Origin: Diplonema japonicum
Lineage: Eukaryota; Euglenozoa; Diplonemea; Diplonemida; Diplonemidae
NCBI GenBank assembly: GCA_964019335.1
Contig: OZ025648.1
Span: 744,001-808,000, forward strand
Length of the DNA: 64,000 nt
Direction: 5' to 3'
This document shows, one piece after another, positions 31,101-39,773 of this stretch. The translations under genes were made by a program, and so were the position numbers. Within the stretch, counting starts at the first letter, position 1. Each line of letters opens with the position of its first letter. The notes beneath the pieces were generated by a model that made no database searches, had not been told where the DNA came from, and saw only the letters and a program-made list of their open reading frames with translations.

Positions 31101-31396
31101 GCGGGGGCCACGACCACTATGTTCGCGTTGAGCCGGAGGAGCTGGAGCAGGCACTGGCTGGGACCAAGACAGACTTCTTGAAGGTGAGCACAGAAAGCAA
31201 CGCCCACGCCCACACCGTCCACATTCAGTACGACGGTGCTGCAAAGACATGGAAAATACTCACATGCACTCAGGAGGGAAATTGGGTCGCTTGCCCAAGC
31301 GGTGTGTTCCTCTCTGGGGGTTGTGCTGCTTCACCTGTTGATTGCTGTGCTCATAAATGCCCAGATGGGCACTCAACCTTGGGAACGTCTTTCTAA
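28106..31396 (+). CDS. Secreted histidine-rich protein, array copy 4 (mosaic)
   Basis: 1,096 residues. Identical to copies 2-3 up to about 30227, diverged from 30228 to about 30563 (for example CENVNGTATLDTS against CETLNGTTTLDTA), identical again to about 31021, then diverged to the end except for a shared GGGFGVELRLGGGGHDHY block. Cysteines, H-x-H motifs and overall length are kept in the diverged parts, so both versions look functional. The 3' flank is unrelated to the array spacer. Sharp identity blocks inside a diverged gene point to gene conversion or unequal crossing over between an older end copy and the amplified copies. Confidence 0.82.
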   Translation: MSFTRVGTVLAVASMVGCQCTGMGGPWYDSATEDVMTVSEAGCVLSSKYGKVRVTGKKVSPEGGLLAAIGVEGQWDSFGSRIKWSNGVTWTKKVGTEELLTELRDLKDKHSDAMGRIDALETTVTRLSSCCNSTSPGTPTSPADVDALKQSLDDLSERVDLLNKSRTGPAGRDGYCMTTPNTTEVYVPKQVFVHNRYTPTSTCTGETVNDDGCRWSFHMEKVLNIRVGDTLVFWRHDSKVHDLWEFQTEAAFDGCDFSKATLRVGSTEFASFEDTRNYTMTFTAAGDHFFGAKFPDSMVTNEVKKRELCWDPTDPPTGAVAGQMLGFGEGSKITIRVLDPTKEEMVTCPLYDPSKYGVKDGKAADSESVEKLKGTVAALGRQLILAEARTAERVREQGQSGLTLTRSVEQGSDAYYEPSYGSMGAANIHNHANTHHTIGLGEFGAVLNGVQFTTRHNDYSLVQPDPTLSPDDYKSEWPPKASAIEGPEVPPAVLGAGTVPEQVAEMREWFKAFHTQNKTHRNYPDYFKPVLCYLEGTWAEPAEEVAEPFNSERHHIDADSWMDLHEKLNFMFNNGQKHILENLAFLPTAIRGIREGTVFEPREAQWFYRISCRPVKNDIPTERFRVKNDLHVQMKQYKPATRKELGSTPHALFEMNPKLQADWAPGAKWKRGATTMEYVDELMSDIPGFDGPQASLMTDESFGVLCENVNGTATLDTSRYTRHFSQAGIDAMGRTGKRRGFNDYLFAAQTTHPKVSPLSTCGNPDLDGRGAVAPNADDQARQTECASIFERKLCVVKTWEGNEVQGAESAKCSWLGLAAGGCIYKKCWTQRWSYAIPLEVVYLTPLLKWNPYNIEYHEKKTPGYDAVKKMTTNTGLSPGTPFKGSRQDLFFRTPAELFKDQLHPDPADSSGGETFVEDKNGVVRKTRASGTWVFTPEIEGVGAVRTRYPVFPVHEHGNTVWKEAKAVADLVMGDKSGYVNRIINEPRGGGFGVELRLGGGGHDHYVRVEPEELEQALAGTKTDFLKVSTESNAHAHTVHIQYDGAAKTWKILTCTQEGNWVACPSGVFLSGGCAASPVDCCAHKCPDGHSTLGTSF

Positions 31397-31887
31397 AGGG
31401 TTAACCCCCCCCCCCCCCCCCACCCCCCTCCCCACCTGCTGATTCTTGTCTGGATGTTCTTTGATTCTTTTGATCCCGCGATTTTTTTAAAGTCGCGCTT
31501 TTCTTCTCTATTTCTTCGTCCCCTAGCTTTTTTTTTTTTTCTCAGTAACCTTTTTGGTTTAAAAATATGAATTTGAACGTCTGGATTTTTTTTATCTCTG
31601 TCAGAACAGAAGAAAGAAACAGGGGAAAATAAAGCAAAAAAAAAAAAAGAAAAAAAAAAAAAAAAACTGTATTTTATGTGTTGACCAAACGTGCAAAAAA
31701 GAAAAGAAAAAATAGAAAGAAAGAAAAACAAAGTTGCATCTTCTATTCTATTATTTTTTTTCGAAGTCTCCCCCCCCCCAAAAAAAAAACGAGGGTGTAA
31801 AGGGATGAAGCATTAATGTGTTTCACTCTTGTTCCCCTTTTTTACAAGAAGGGTAAGGGCGGGGGGGCAGGGGCGATTTTTTTTTTA

Positions 31888-32153
31888 CTAGCAAGCAAAC
31901 TTCTTCGATTTCTTCTTCGTTTTGCTGTGGCTAGTCTTTTTGGGAAAGCGGTCACTGTCGCATCTTTCATCCTCTGATGCTGTGTTGGTCTTAAATGTAA
32001 GTATCCCCCTTTTTTTGAAGCGTCCTGCCATATACTGCAGGTACCCTTAAACGTCTCTTTTTTTTTCACCTTCCAACTAGAGATATGAGGTGATAACTCC
32101 CCCTGCTTCCGGTAGTGGGTCTTCGTTCCCTTTCTCTTTATGCGCCCTTCCAT
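31888..32153 (-). CDS. Candidate small basic two-exon gene, 76 residues
   Basis: On the minus strand, ATG at 32153-32151 opens 28 codons (start MEGRIKRKG), a 35-nt GT-AG segment (32069-32035) can be removed, and 48 codons follow in frame to a TAG (31890-31888), ending in a lysine-rich tail (KTKKKSKKFAC). Composition is strongly basic. The donor GTGAAA is atypical. The predicted intron and the start of exon 2 are shared with the repeat at 6967-7010; conservation of the intron part argues for a repeat rather than coding constraint. An unspliced 113-codon frame also exists here. Function unknown. Confidence 0.28.
32020..32066. repeat. 44-nt dispersed repeat, copy 2
   Basis: Partner of 6967-7010, about three transition differences, followed in both places by a T tract. 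Confidence 0.6.
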
Positions 32154-32365
32154 TTTATCTAGCTCCTTTGAAGAATGTAACACTTCAGCTTTCTTTTATT
32201 TTATAAGTTGGCTCTCTCTCTTTAAAAAAAAAAAGGTCTCTCTCTTTCTTTTTCCTTTATTTATTTCTTGCGGTATCCTTGTTGTGCCTTTCTCCCCCCC
32301 CCCCCCCCCCTTCTTAAACCGGTGTGCAATTTTTTTTCTTCCCCCTTCCCCCTTTTTTTTTAAAA

Positions 32366-32382
32366 AAGATTTATTCTTTCAG
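32366..32382 (+). promoter_or_regulatory. Likely leader acceptor of the ankyrin gene
   Basis: TTTATTCTTTCAG ends at 32382, 74 bases before the ATG at 32457. The leader then holds CAC repeats and an A15 run directly before the start codon. Confidence 0.4.
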
Positions 32383-32456
32383 AATACAAAAATACACCCC
32401 ACCACCACCACCACACATTACACCCTCACACCCCAGAATTTAAAAAAAAAAAAAAA

Positions 32457-33548
32457 ATGGCTCCATGTTTACAACCGGTATCATTGATGCATTTGAACAG
32501 GGAAAGCGAGGGAATTAAATTCTTGAGGCTGCTGCGAAAGCCGAAAAATGTCGGGGAGGTTGTGCAAGCGATGTGGGAGCGTGTGGACACGGTGGTGCGG
32601 GACCCGTTCGCGCGGGAGGAAGGCGACGACGAGAGGTACCTGACCCTGCTGAAAGGCCTCCACCGGAGGGGCGCAGAATTCTCCGAGAGATCCGTCACAG
32701 AAATCTTAATCGCATGCGCCATGCTTGGCCTGACACGGTGCATCTCCGTCGTCGCAAAGCAACCCTTCGTCGACCCCAACGGAAAAGTAGGCAGTGTTAC
32801 ACCTCTGATGGCCGCAATATGCGGTGGCAACATCGCATGCCTGAAAGAACTCCTGTCCCACCCTACCATGGACGTTAACCTGGTATCGTCGGGCGATTCC
32901 CCATTGAGCGTGTGCGTTAAGAACGGATTATCGGAATGTCTTGCTCACTTAGTGGCACACCCTGCTATTTCTTTAAACACCCCTGTAGCTGGTGAAACTG
33001 TATTGTCAATGGCCGTTCGGTACGGGCAGATAGACTGTTTACATATTCTTCTTAATCATAAGAATATCGACATTAATGCAAGGAATGGAGAGGCGGTGAG
33101 GCTTGCGTTGAAATCGAGCAACGGGACGGTCTTGTCGGCCTTGTTGAACCATAGAAATGTTGATCCGAATATTGTTTTGGAGGATGGAGCGCTGGATGGG
33201 AACTTAGGGTGTCTGGACATGATCTTATCACATGCCTCTTTGAAGGAGGTAAGGTTTCCGGGTTTTCTTATCGCTGCCGTGAAGTGTAAGAACCTGCCGT
33301 TGTTGAGGAGGCTCTTGTCCTTGCCTTGTTTGGACGTGAATGCCGAGGCAAAGGGTACTACTGCGCTGATAGCCGCTGCTAAGTTCGGTCGCACTGACTG
33401 CCTTCGGCTCCTGCTTGACCATCCTCAAATCGATATCCATCTGAAGTCATCTGTTGGCGACACCGCACTCACGACTGCCCTGAGCTCAGGTCAAAACCAT
33501 TGTGTGAAAATGCTGATGTGGGAGGTTTACCACAAACATTTTTACTGA
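32457..33548 (+). CDS. Ankyrin-repeat protein
   Basis: 363 residues, one exon. From about residue 75 to the end it is built of 30-35-residue ankyrin repeats (TPLMAAICGGNIACLKELLS, SPLSVCVKNGLSECLAHLV, TVLSMAVRYGQIDCLHILL, TALIAAAKFGRTDCLRLLLD and a final TALTTALSSGQNHCVKML), including a less regular pair in the middle (about 200-270). The first ~70 residues are helical with no recognised domain. The D-V-N / D-I-N turns with leading 'HP' resemble ankyrin families common in protists. It would act as a protein-binding scaffold; the partner cannot be read from the sequence. The stop is directly followed by a T23 run. Confidence 0.85.
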   Translation: MAPCLQPVSLMHLNRESEGIKFLRLLRKPKNVGEVVQAMWERVDTVVRDPFAREEGDDERYLTLLKGLHRRGAEFSERSVTEILIACAMLGLTRCISVVAKQPFVDPNGKVGSVTPLMAAICGGNIACLKELLSHPTMDVNLVSSGDSPLSVCVKNGLSECLAHLVAHPAISLNTPVAGETVLSMAVRYGQIDCLHILLNHKNIDINARNGEAVRLALKSSNGTVLSALLNHRNVDPNIVLEDGALDGNLGCLDMILSHASLKEVRFPGFLIAAVKCKNLPLLRRLLSLPCLDVNAEAKGTTALIAAAKFGRTDCLRLLLDHPQIDIHLKSSVGDTALTTALSSGQNHCVKMLMWEVYHKHFY

Positions 33549-34309
33549 TTTTTTTTTTTTTTTTTTTGATACAGCCTGTTCTGCTCAACGGGGTAGCGGT
33601 TTTCTTTTTTTTTTTTTTTTATGATATGATTTTTTTTTTCTGTCGTTTCTTCTTCCCCCCCCCCCTCCTTTTTTATTTGAAGACTGTTTACACCATTATA
33701 ACGAGAAACAAAAAAAAAAACGAGCAAACAAAACTAAAAAATTCAATAGCAACAAAAAAAAGGGGGGTGTTTTTGTAATGAACTTCCCCCCCCCCCCCCC
33801 CCCTTCCCCTATCCCACCCCTGCCCTTTAATTTTATCTTCTCCCTCTCAGTCATAGGGATGGGATTCATTGATGATAAGTTGGGTTGGAAAAAAAAAAAA
33901 AAAAAGAAAAAAAAAAACTGAAGAAGCCCTTCTGTACATAACACCGGCTGATTTCTTTTTTCTTTTTTTTTCCTAATCAAAGAAGAGAACAACCACAAAA
34001 CACAAAAAAAAAAAAAAAAAAAAAAAAAAAAGCGCAAATTCCCACAATTCACGCGAGGCCAGAATGGAGCTGATTGGCTATGTTGAATAAGAACATTTAT
34101 TGTCAAAAAAAAAAGTTAAAAGAAAAAAGAGAATAATGCTAATAAAACCTTCCATTCCTTTTTTTTTCTCCCCCCCTTTTTTTTGTTTTAACAATATTAT
34201 TGTCGAGACTATAAAATAAAAAAAAAACTAGTTGATGGCAGCGTAATGAGCTATTTTATTAGGTAAAAATTTCCACTCGTGCGCACAAACAAAATGAAGC
34301 GCCAAAACT

Positions 34310-34368
<59 letters not shown>

Positions 34369-34900
34369 GCGCAATTATTAGCAAAAAAGGACGGGCCAGC
34401 ACCTGTGTCTTGCTTTTAGCACCTAAAAGAAAAAAAAAAAGAACCAAATCTATATCAATGTTGTGCACAAACAACTTTTTTTTTCTTCTTCTTTTTAAGA
34501 CGATACACATTACACCCCCAACTTGGCTAGAAAAAAGAAAAAAGAAAAAATAGAAGTTGTGTGAAGCTACATTGTAATGTAATGCGGCTTTTGCCAGCTC
34601 TGAGGCCTCTGTAAATAATACTTGGAATGTAAAAACCTACTATTATCGTGGTCCAAAGGGCTAGGTTCTTGATCTCCTCTCGTATCAGCGAGGACAACTA
34701 AAAGGAGAGGAGAGGGCGAAGAAGAAGAAGAAAACCCCCTCAAATCGCTCATATTACCACTCACTTAATCCCCTCCCTCCTATCTTCTCCGAGGTTTTAC
34801 CCTATAGTTTCTTTCTTGTGGTATATAATTTTTTTTTTTTTTATTTCCACTTGTGAACAACTGCACTTATTATTTCTCCCCCTCTTCTGCTGGTTTTCTT

Positions 34901-34931
<31 letters not shown>

Positions 34932-34980
34932 TTCTCAAATCGGCGTCGAAGAAAGAAATAGCTATTTATTGCCAACAAAT

Positions 34981-35080
34981 AATGAGTCATTATTTAACTC
35001 GAGTTCCCGAATTTTTTGCACTCGGACCCGCAGGGCCCTCGTGCAAAAAAACGGTAACGAGTGTTAAATAATGGCTCATT
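34981..35080. repeat. 100-bp imperfect palindrome with TTAAATAATG arms
   Basis: Left arm 34981-35001 pairs with right arm 35058-35080 (ATTATTTAACTCG against CGAGTGTTAAATAAT), and an inner arm TTTTTTGCAC (35012-35021) pairs with GTGCAAAAAA (35041-35050), leaving a 19-nt G/C-rich loop. It can form a long cruciform or RNA hairpin. Confidence 0.75.
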
Positions 35081-35097
35081 TGGCGGCAAGTAAGTCG

Positions 35098-35510
35098 TTT
35101 TATTTCACTTTTCGTCATTTGAGTCACTCACTCTTCACTGCTTTCACTGCTGATTTTTTTCACGCAGGTCAGCTTTTTGGGGATTTTCCTAAGGTAATAC
35201 AGGGTAGCTATTTCGCCGTGGCATTTAAAGGGGAAGTAAAGCACTTATTCCCACTTTTAAGGGCTGGAATGGCCTCAGAAGGCCAAAAATAGTCAAAATA
35301 TCCCCACCCCAAAAAAAGTTTTTCAAGGGGTTGGGTGCATTTTTTTCCACGACAAGACCCATTTTTTCACTCTGAAGGGCCATTATTTAACTGCAAAATC
35401 TCATTATTTAACTAGTTAAATAATGGCCGTTTCGCGTTAAATAATGGCCATTTCGCGTTAAATAATGAGGCCCCTAGTGAGTGAAGAAAATGACGAAGAG
35501 TGAAATAAAA
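35098..35510. repeat. Inverted repeat element, ~36-nt arms
   Basis: The arm at 35098-35133 (begins TTTTATTTCACTTTTCGTCA) is the near-complement of 35476-35510. The 340-nt interior carries further CATTATTTAAC motifs. Together with the adjacent palindrome it forms a ~530-bp MITE-like element. Confidence 0.7.
35402..35472. repeat. Short palindrome followed by 21-nt direct repeats
   Basis: A CATTATTTAACTAGTTAAAT palindrome starts at 35402; it is followed by two 21-nt units (35415-35435 and 35436-35456, one base different) and a partial third. All carry the TTAAATAATG core also found in the palindrome at 34981. Confidence 0.75.
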
Positions 35511-35838
35511 ACAAAAAAAAAAAAGCTTTTTTTTTTTTTTTTCCATCTTAAGCCGAGTGAGAGACACCTGGAAAAGCACAGAGTGAGGCGGTACCCCCCC
35601 TTTTTTTTCATCCTTCCCTTTTCTACTTTTTTACCCTCTTTCTTTTCCATCCGTATATGCGCATCGGAAGAGAAAGAGCAACAGAAAGCCCTCTTGGATC
35701 ATAAATAATTCCTTGAGGCCGAGGCAGATGCGGTCTTTTTTTTCTTCTTTTTTTTTCTTCCACTTTATATTTGCTACGCCCCATTCTCTAACCCCGTTGT
35801 TGGCCCCTTCCGTAAGGAGGACAGAGGGAAATGCTATT

Positions 35839-35869
<31 letters not shown>

Positions 35870-35905
35870 CCGAACTGGTCCCCCAAATTCCCATTTAGCA
35901 CCCTT

Positions 35906-35944
35906 AGAGCATTACGGATTTCGCGTAACGGGGTTTTAGAGATG
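35906..35944. repeat. Dispersed repeat ending GGGTTTTAGAGATG
   Basis: Reverse-complement relative at 39471-39510: both share GGGTTTTAGAGATG and, about 20 bases away, a TTACGGA motif. The middle has diverged. Confidence 0.4.
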
Positions 35945-36360
35945 TGGAGGGTCGTTTTTTTATTTTTTTATATTTTTTGAAGTTGAAAAAAAAAAGAAAA
36001 TAATCGCATCTCGGCCTTGCCATTTAAAAAAAAAAAAAAAAAAAAAAGAAAAAGATGAAAAAAATTATTTCCTCCTTTTTTTTTCCTTCCTCCTTTTTTC
36101 TTCTTTCTTTCTTTTTTTTTTCTTCTTATTGGGTGTGGGTTGCTAGCAACGTTCCACTCTATCATCATCAGAACAATATTCTTGAACATTATTCGTTTCT
36201 TTTTTCTTTTTTTTTGTTGTTGTTATTGTTTAGTTGAAAAAAAACTGCCTATTAGATAAAACTGGCATTTCTTTTTTTCGCCTATTTTCTTTTAGCCTTG
36301 GGGGGGGGGGGGGGGGGGGGATGTGTTGTTACAAAATCTTTTAATGACCAATATGTTCCT

Positions 36361-36422
36361 ACTTGTGCCGAGCAAAAAAAAATTGTGTTCGTGCGAATAA
36401 CTACCTAACATATAAGTCTTGA
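36361..36422. repeat. Dispersed foldback repeat, copy A
   Basis: Shares ACTTGTGCCGAGCAAAAAAA, CGTGCGAA and ACATATA..GTC, in the same order, with 39247-39329. GCCGAGCAA can pair with a later TTGCTCGTGC in copy B, giving a hairpin with an A-rich loop. Confidence 0.55.
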
Positions 36423-36713
36423 AAGAGTTGGCCCCCCCCCCTTTTTTTTCTTTAGCCGTTTCTGTTCCGTTTTGCGAGATTCTGTAGGTTCCCCCTTTAA
36501 TTCTAGCTCTCCCTCCTCCAACACAATTCACACCTTAAAAACCATGACCTGAAACGAGAAGGGTGCGGAAAATGAAGAAGAAGAAGAAGAAAAAAAAAAA
36601 AAAAAAAAAAAACCTTCCCCCCTCTGGTTGCACGTTCCATGAGTTTTTTCAATTTCCTTTTATTTAATTCTTGAGCAGCTCTCTTAAAGAAATTTTGGCT
36701 GGTCCGTCCGCTG

Positions 36714-36726
36714 GAAATAAAGTATC

Positions 36727-36771
<45 letters not shown>

Positions 36772-37133
36772 CCAAGCGTTGCTGGGCGTGAAAATCAGGT
36801 ACTTTATTTCACGTCCACACGTCATTTTCAAGCACAATGGCCTACAGGAAGGTGAGAGCGGTTTTTGCACCTACCACTCGCTCAAGCCGAATAGAAAAAC
36901 ACGGCCAATTGTCGAACACCCCATCAGATATTTTAAATATCTGTGCGGTCAAGAACTCGAGTTCCTCCACCTGGACAAGCTGCCCAGAACCGTATTCAGT
37001 AAAGACTCGATCCAAATTCTTTGCGAGAGCAGCACATCATTAAATAAAATGTAGCACTGAATAAAAATCAGAGCATGATTTCACTTGTGGGGGGACCACG
37101 CGTAAGATCAGGCTATCTGATTTTTGTTTCATT
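36714..37133. repeat. Element with four ATCTGATTTT / AAAATCAG ends
   Basis: GAAATAAAGTATCTGATTTT (36714-36733) pairs with AAAATCAGGTACTTTATTTC (36791-36810) across a T run; AAAAATCAGA recurs at 37064 and TATCTGATTTTTG at 37114. About 250 bases of balanced sequence lie between, open in one frame but of no recognised family. It looks like nested inverted-repeat elements. Confidence 0.5.
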
Positions 37134-37403
37134 TAATAAATAGCTATTTTTTTTTTCCCTCTTTCTTTTTTCTTTTTATACACAACTTCAATCAAGGGCT
37201 ACCATCATAGGAGTTTCTTTCTTTTTTTTTTCTTCTTTTGTTTCTCTTTTTTTTTTATATTTGTATTCAACAAGTACTATGCTCGTTTCTTGTAAGAGCA
37301 AAAAAAAGAGTAGTGGTGAGGCATGCAGTATTCATCCCAGGATTTATACCTGTGTGCACAAACAAATGCTACAAATCCACTCTTTTTCTTTTTGTTTTGT
37401 TTT

Positions 37404-37510
37404 GTTGCAAACGAGACTTTGACTTGTCTAAACAAAAAAAGAAAAAAAAAGAAGAAAAAAAAGGGGGGGGGAAAGGATGCTGACAATTTGTTTGCAGGTT
37501 ATAAACTTCT
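37404..37510. repeat. Dispersed ~100-nt repeat, copy 1
   Basis: A 27-nt core starting ACGAGACTTTGACTTGTC (37411) matches 53299-53325 with one difference; looser similarity continues for about 70 more bases (GTTATAAACTTCTGCC here against GTTGACAAACTTCTCC there). Confidence 0.6.
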
Positions 37511-37534
37511 GCCTTGGTAGTTCAGGAAAACGAG

Positions 37535-37567
<33 letters not shown>

Positions 37568-39246
37568 ACCTTGTTGTCGGTTTACAGTAAGGAAAAATAT
37601 ATATGTCACTCTTGAAAAAGGTTCCATTTTTCTTTTTTTTTTTTACCTTGCCATTGTGTATGTCATCGTGTGACGCGAAAAAAAAAAAAAAAAAAAAAAA
37701 AGTGTATGTTTACATAAATCGTAAAGTACCCAACATCACCCATCATCCTTGTTTGTAGGCCCCACCCATAAGGGCCACCAAGGGTAGTTCTCTCGCAGCA
37801 TGGCTTAAGAGAGAAACGGGAATTGAAAAAGAAAAAAGAAGGAAAAAAAAACAAAACAAAAAAACAAAAAACAACCACAAATCAAAACAAAAAAAAAAAA
37901 AAAAAAAGAAGGAAAAGACGAAGCGTTAAAGTGAAAACTAAACAGTTACGTGGTTACTGGAATTCTTTTTTTTTTTCTTTTTTCTTTTTTTTTTTTTTTT
38001 AAAGCAAACCGCACGAGCGCCGAATATTGGTTTTGCGCCCATCTGTAAATCAGGTAGAAAGCGCTTGTGTCAACGTATACTAGCCTCCTTTATTTCTTTA
38101 TATTATATTTATATATATATTTTTTAAATTCAACTCGAGCCGGTTTTTCAAGGGTGGGAGGGAAAGTAAGATTTACTTTATGTCACACCCAGACTTTATA
38201 TATTGGGAAGGAAGCAGAAGGATACAAAAGCAGAGGTGTCGAACGGTTCTTCCGCTCCCCCGCACAGAAACCACTGCATACAAAAATTGGTTTCCCCTGC
38301 CACCACACGGGACCATAATGGTATCTTTATTTTTCACTTTTATAAACAGCTATTTTTTTTTCTTTCTGTTCCATTGTATTTAAAACAAAAAAAGGGGGGG
38401 GGGAGGGTATTTCCCCCCCTTTTTTTTTCTTTCTGTGAAAAAGCAGGAAAGGGACGCGACAACGGGCCTCAGCTCTGTTTGGGGGGACAACGAAAAATAT
38501 GCGAGGCGCGTGAAATTGTTTTTTTTTCTTCTCTTTTTTTTTCTTTTTTTTTCTTTTTTTTTTTTTTTAGAGCTGAGTCCGTTTCTCTTTTTCTCTTTTC
38601 TTTTCAAAAATTATAAAAAAAAAAAAACTAAATTACTCGAATCGCAAAACATGCCGGGGGGGGGGGGGGGGGGGGAATGGTTTATATTATTTTTTTATTT
38701 TTTATTTTTTATTTTTTATTTTTTACTACATTAGAGCACCTTTAGGAGGAGGTGCAAACATTACAATCACAGAAATAGGCTCTAACATCTTTTTCTTGTG
38801 GTTTTTTTTTTCTTTTTTTTTAAATGTCTCTTTTTTTTTTTTTTTTTTTTTTTTTTTCATGGGGCGGCAAGACCTTTGACCAGGTTAGGTGCGTAACGAC
38901 ACCTCCCCTTAAGTGTCATTTCAAGGAAGTACGTTCCAGGGTGATGCCCAGCAGAATAAGGCATGCGGCGAGCGCCTTGAGACAACGAAATCGTACTTTC
39001 GCCTTGACGTTAAAATGTTAAAAGATTGAATTGAAGAGGGAGTATTCCCCCTCGCACTCTTATATTTCCCCCCCCTCTTTTTCTCCCCCCCCCTCTTGTT
39101 TAATTACTCAAAAAAAAACCTCCTCTCTTTTAAGAAAAAAAAAGTAAGTAATTTCCCCTTTATCTAACTCCTCCGTTTTCCTTTTTTTTTTTGTTTGTTA
39201 CAAATATTTATCTTTCAAAAAAAAAATGAATTTATAACTATATGCA

Positions 39247-39329
39247 ACTTGTGCCGAGCAAAAAAAAAAAAAAAAAAAAAAAAAAACATTCGCAGTTGCT
39301 CGTGCGAACGACGAAAACATATAGTCATA
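39247..39329. repeat. Dispersed foldback repeat, copy B
   Basis: Partner of 36361-36422, with a longer A run (about 26) and a clear TTCGCA...TGCGAA hairpin. Confidence 0.55.
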
Positions 39330-39470
39330 AAGAATTATTTTTATTTTATTTTTTTCCTTCCTCTCTTTCCTCTTCAAAGAGGTAGCATCATAGAACTGTG
39401 ATTACATGTTATTCCATTTTCTTTTTTATGTTTTTTTTTTTTCTTCTTTTTTTTCTGTTTTTTCCGCACG

Positions 39471-39510
39471 CATCTCTAAAACCCTTTTAGCACTGTTGTG
39501 TCCGTAAGCA
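39471..39510. repeat. Dispersed repeat, inverted partner of 35906-35944
   Basis: Reads CATCTCTAAAACCC then TCCGTAAGC; see the partner entry. Confidence 0.4.
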
Positions 39511-39553
39511 GAAAATTACTTTTTTTTTTCTTCTCCTTTAAACAGCTGCTGCA

Positions 39554-39773
39554 ATGAACTCGTTTCGCGAGTCTCTTCAATGCTTACGTGTTTTTCTTCT
39601 TCTTTTTTTCTTCGCCAGTTGGTTTTTATCTGTTGTTCTGCTTGCTGCGAATGCTGGTCAGACTGGTTGGAGATATGGGGTGTTTTTTTGTTTTTTTTTT
39701 TTTTTATTCTCCCAGGTGCATGTGGCGATACCCCAAGCGAAGCCCAAATGCGAGGGTCCCTCCAACAAATTAG
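39554..39773 (+). CDS. Tiny three-exon gene, 50-residue single-pass membrane protein
   Basis: Exons 39554-39587, 39619-39679 and 39716-39773 join in frame (phases 1 and 2) after removing introns of 31 and 36 nt, both GT-AG with classic pyrimidine tracts ending GCCAG and CCCAG. A leader acceptor-like TTTAAACAG ends 8 bases before the ATG. The product has a polar start (MNSFRESLQC), a hydrophobic helix (LGFYLLFCLLRMLV) and a basic tail (MWRYPKRSP). It is too short for family recognition; small mitochondrial-complex or ER subunits look like this. The signals for splicing are better than for other small candidates in the window, but coding is unproven. Confidence 0.45.

Larger units (their letters stand above)
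31397..32456. other. Spacer between the array and the ankyrin gene
   Basis: Homopolymer-rich, with C runs at 31405-31420 and 32286-32310. Holds the second copy of a 44-nt repeat and a candidate minus-strand gene (31888-32153). The end carries a T tract and TTTATTCTTTCAG (ending at 32382), a likely leader acceptor for the next gene. Confidence 0.6.
33549..39553. other. 6-kb repeat-rich, gene-poor block
   Basis: No gene I can support. The block holds T/A runs (for example a T56-class run at 34311-34366 and a G22 run ending at 36320), several palindromes and dispersed short repeats listed separately, and a few balanced islands (34561-34790, 36780-37060, 38130-38330, 38870-39020) that are open only for short distances. 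The repeats are related to each other within this block, which suggests an accumulation of small non-autonomous mobile elements. Confidence 0.55.

Noticed and set aside
14273-31396. Repeated 300-400-codon open frames in other frames of the array copies
   Set aside because: They are shadows of GC-rich, C/G-ending codons and lack any plausible composition or motif; each recurs at the same offset in all copies.
34567-34764. 65-codon minus-strand frame
   Set aside because: Serine run derives from a GAA repeat; no splice or start context support and no motif.
36671-37054. 127-codon frame in the gene-poor block
   Set aside because: Crosses a T40-class run and lies within inverted repeats; composition after the run is protein-like but no family or splice structure supports it.
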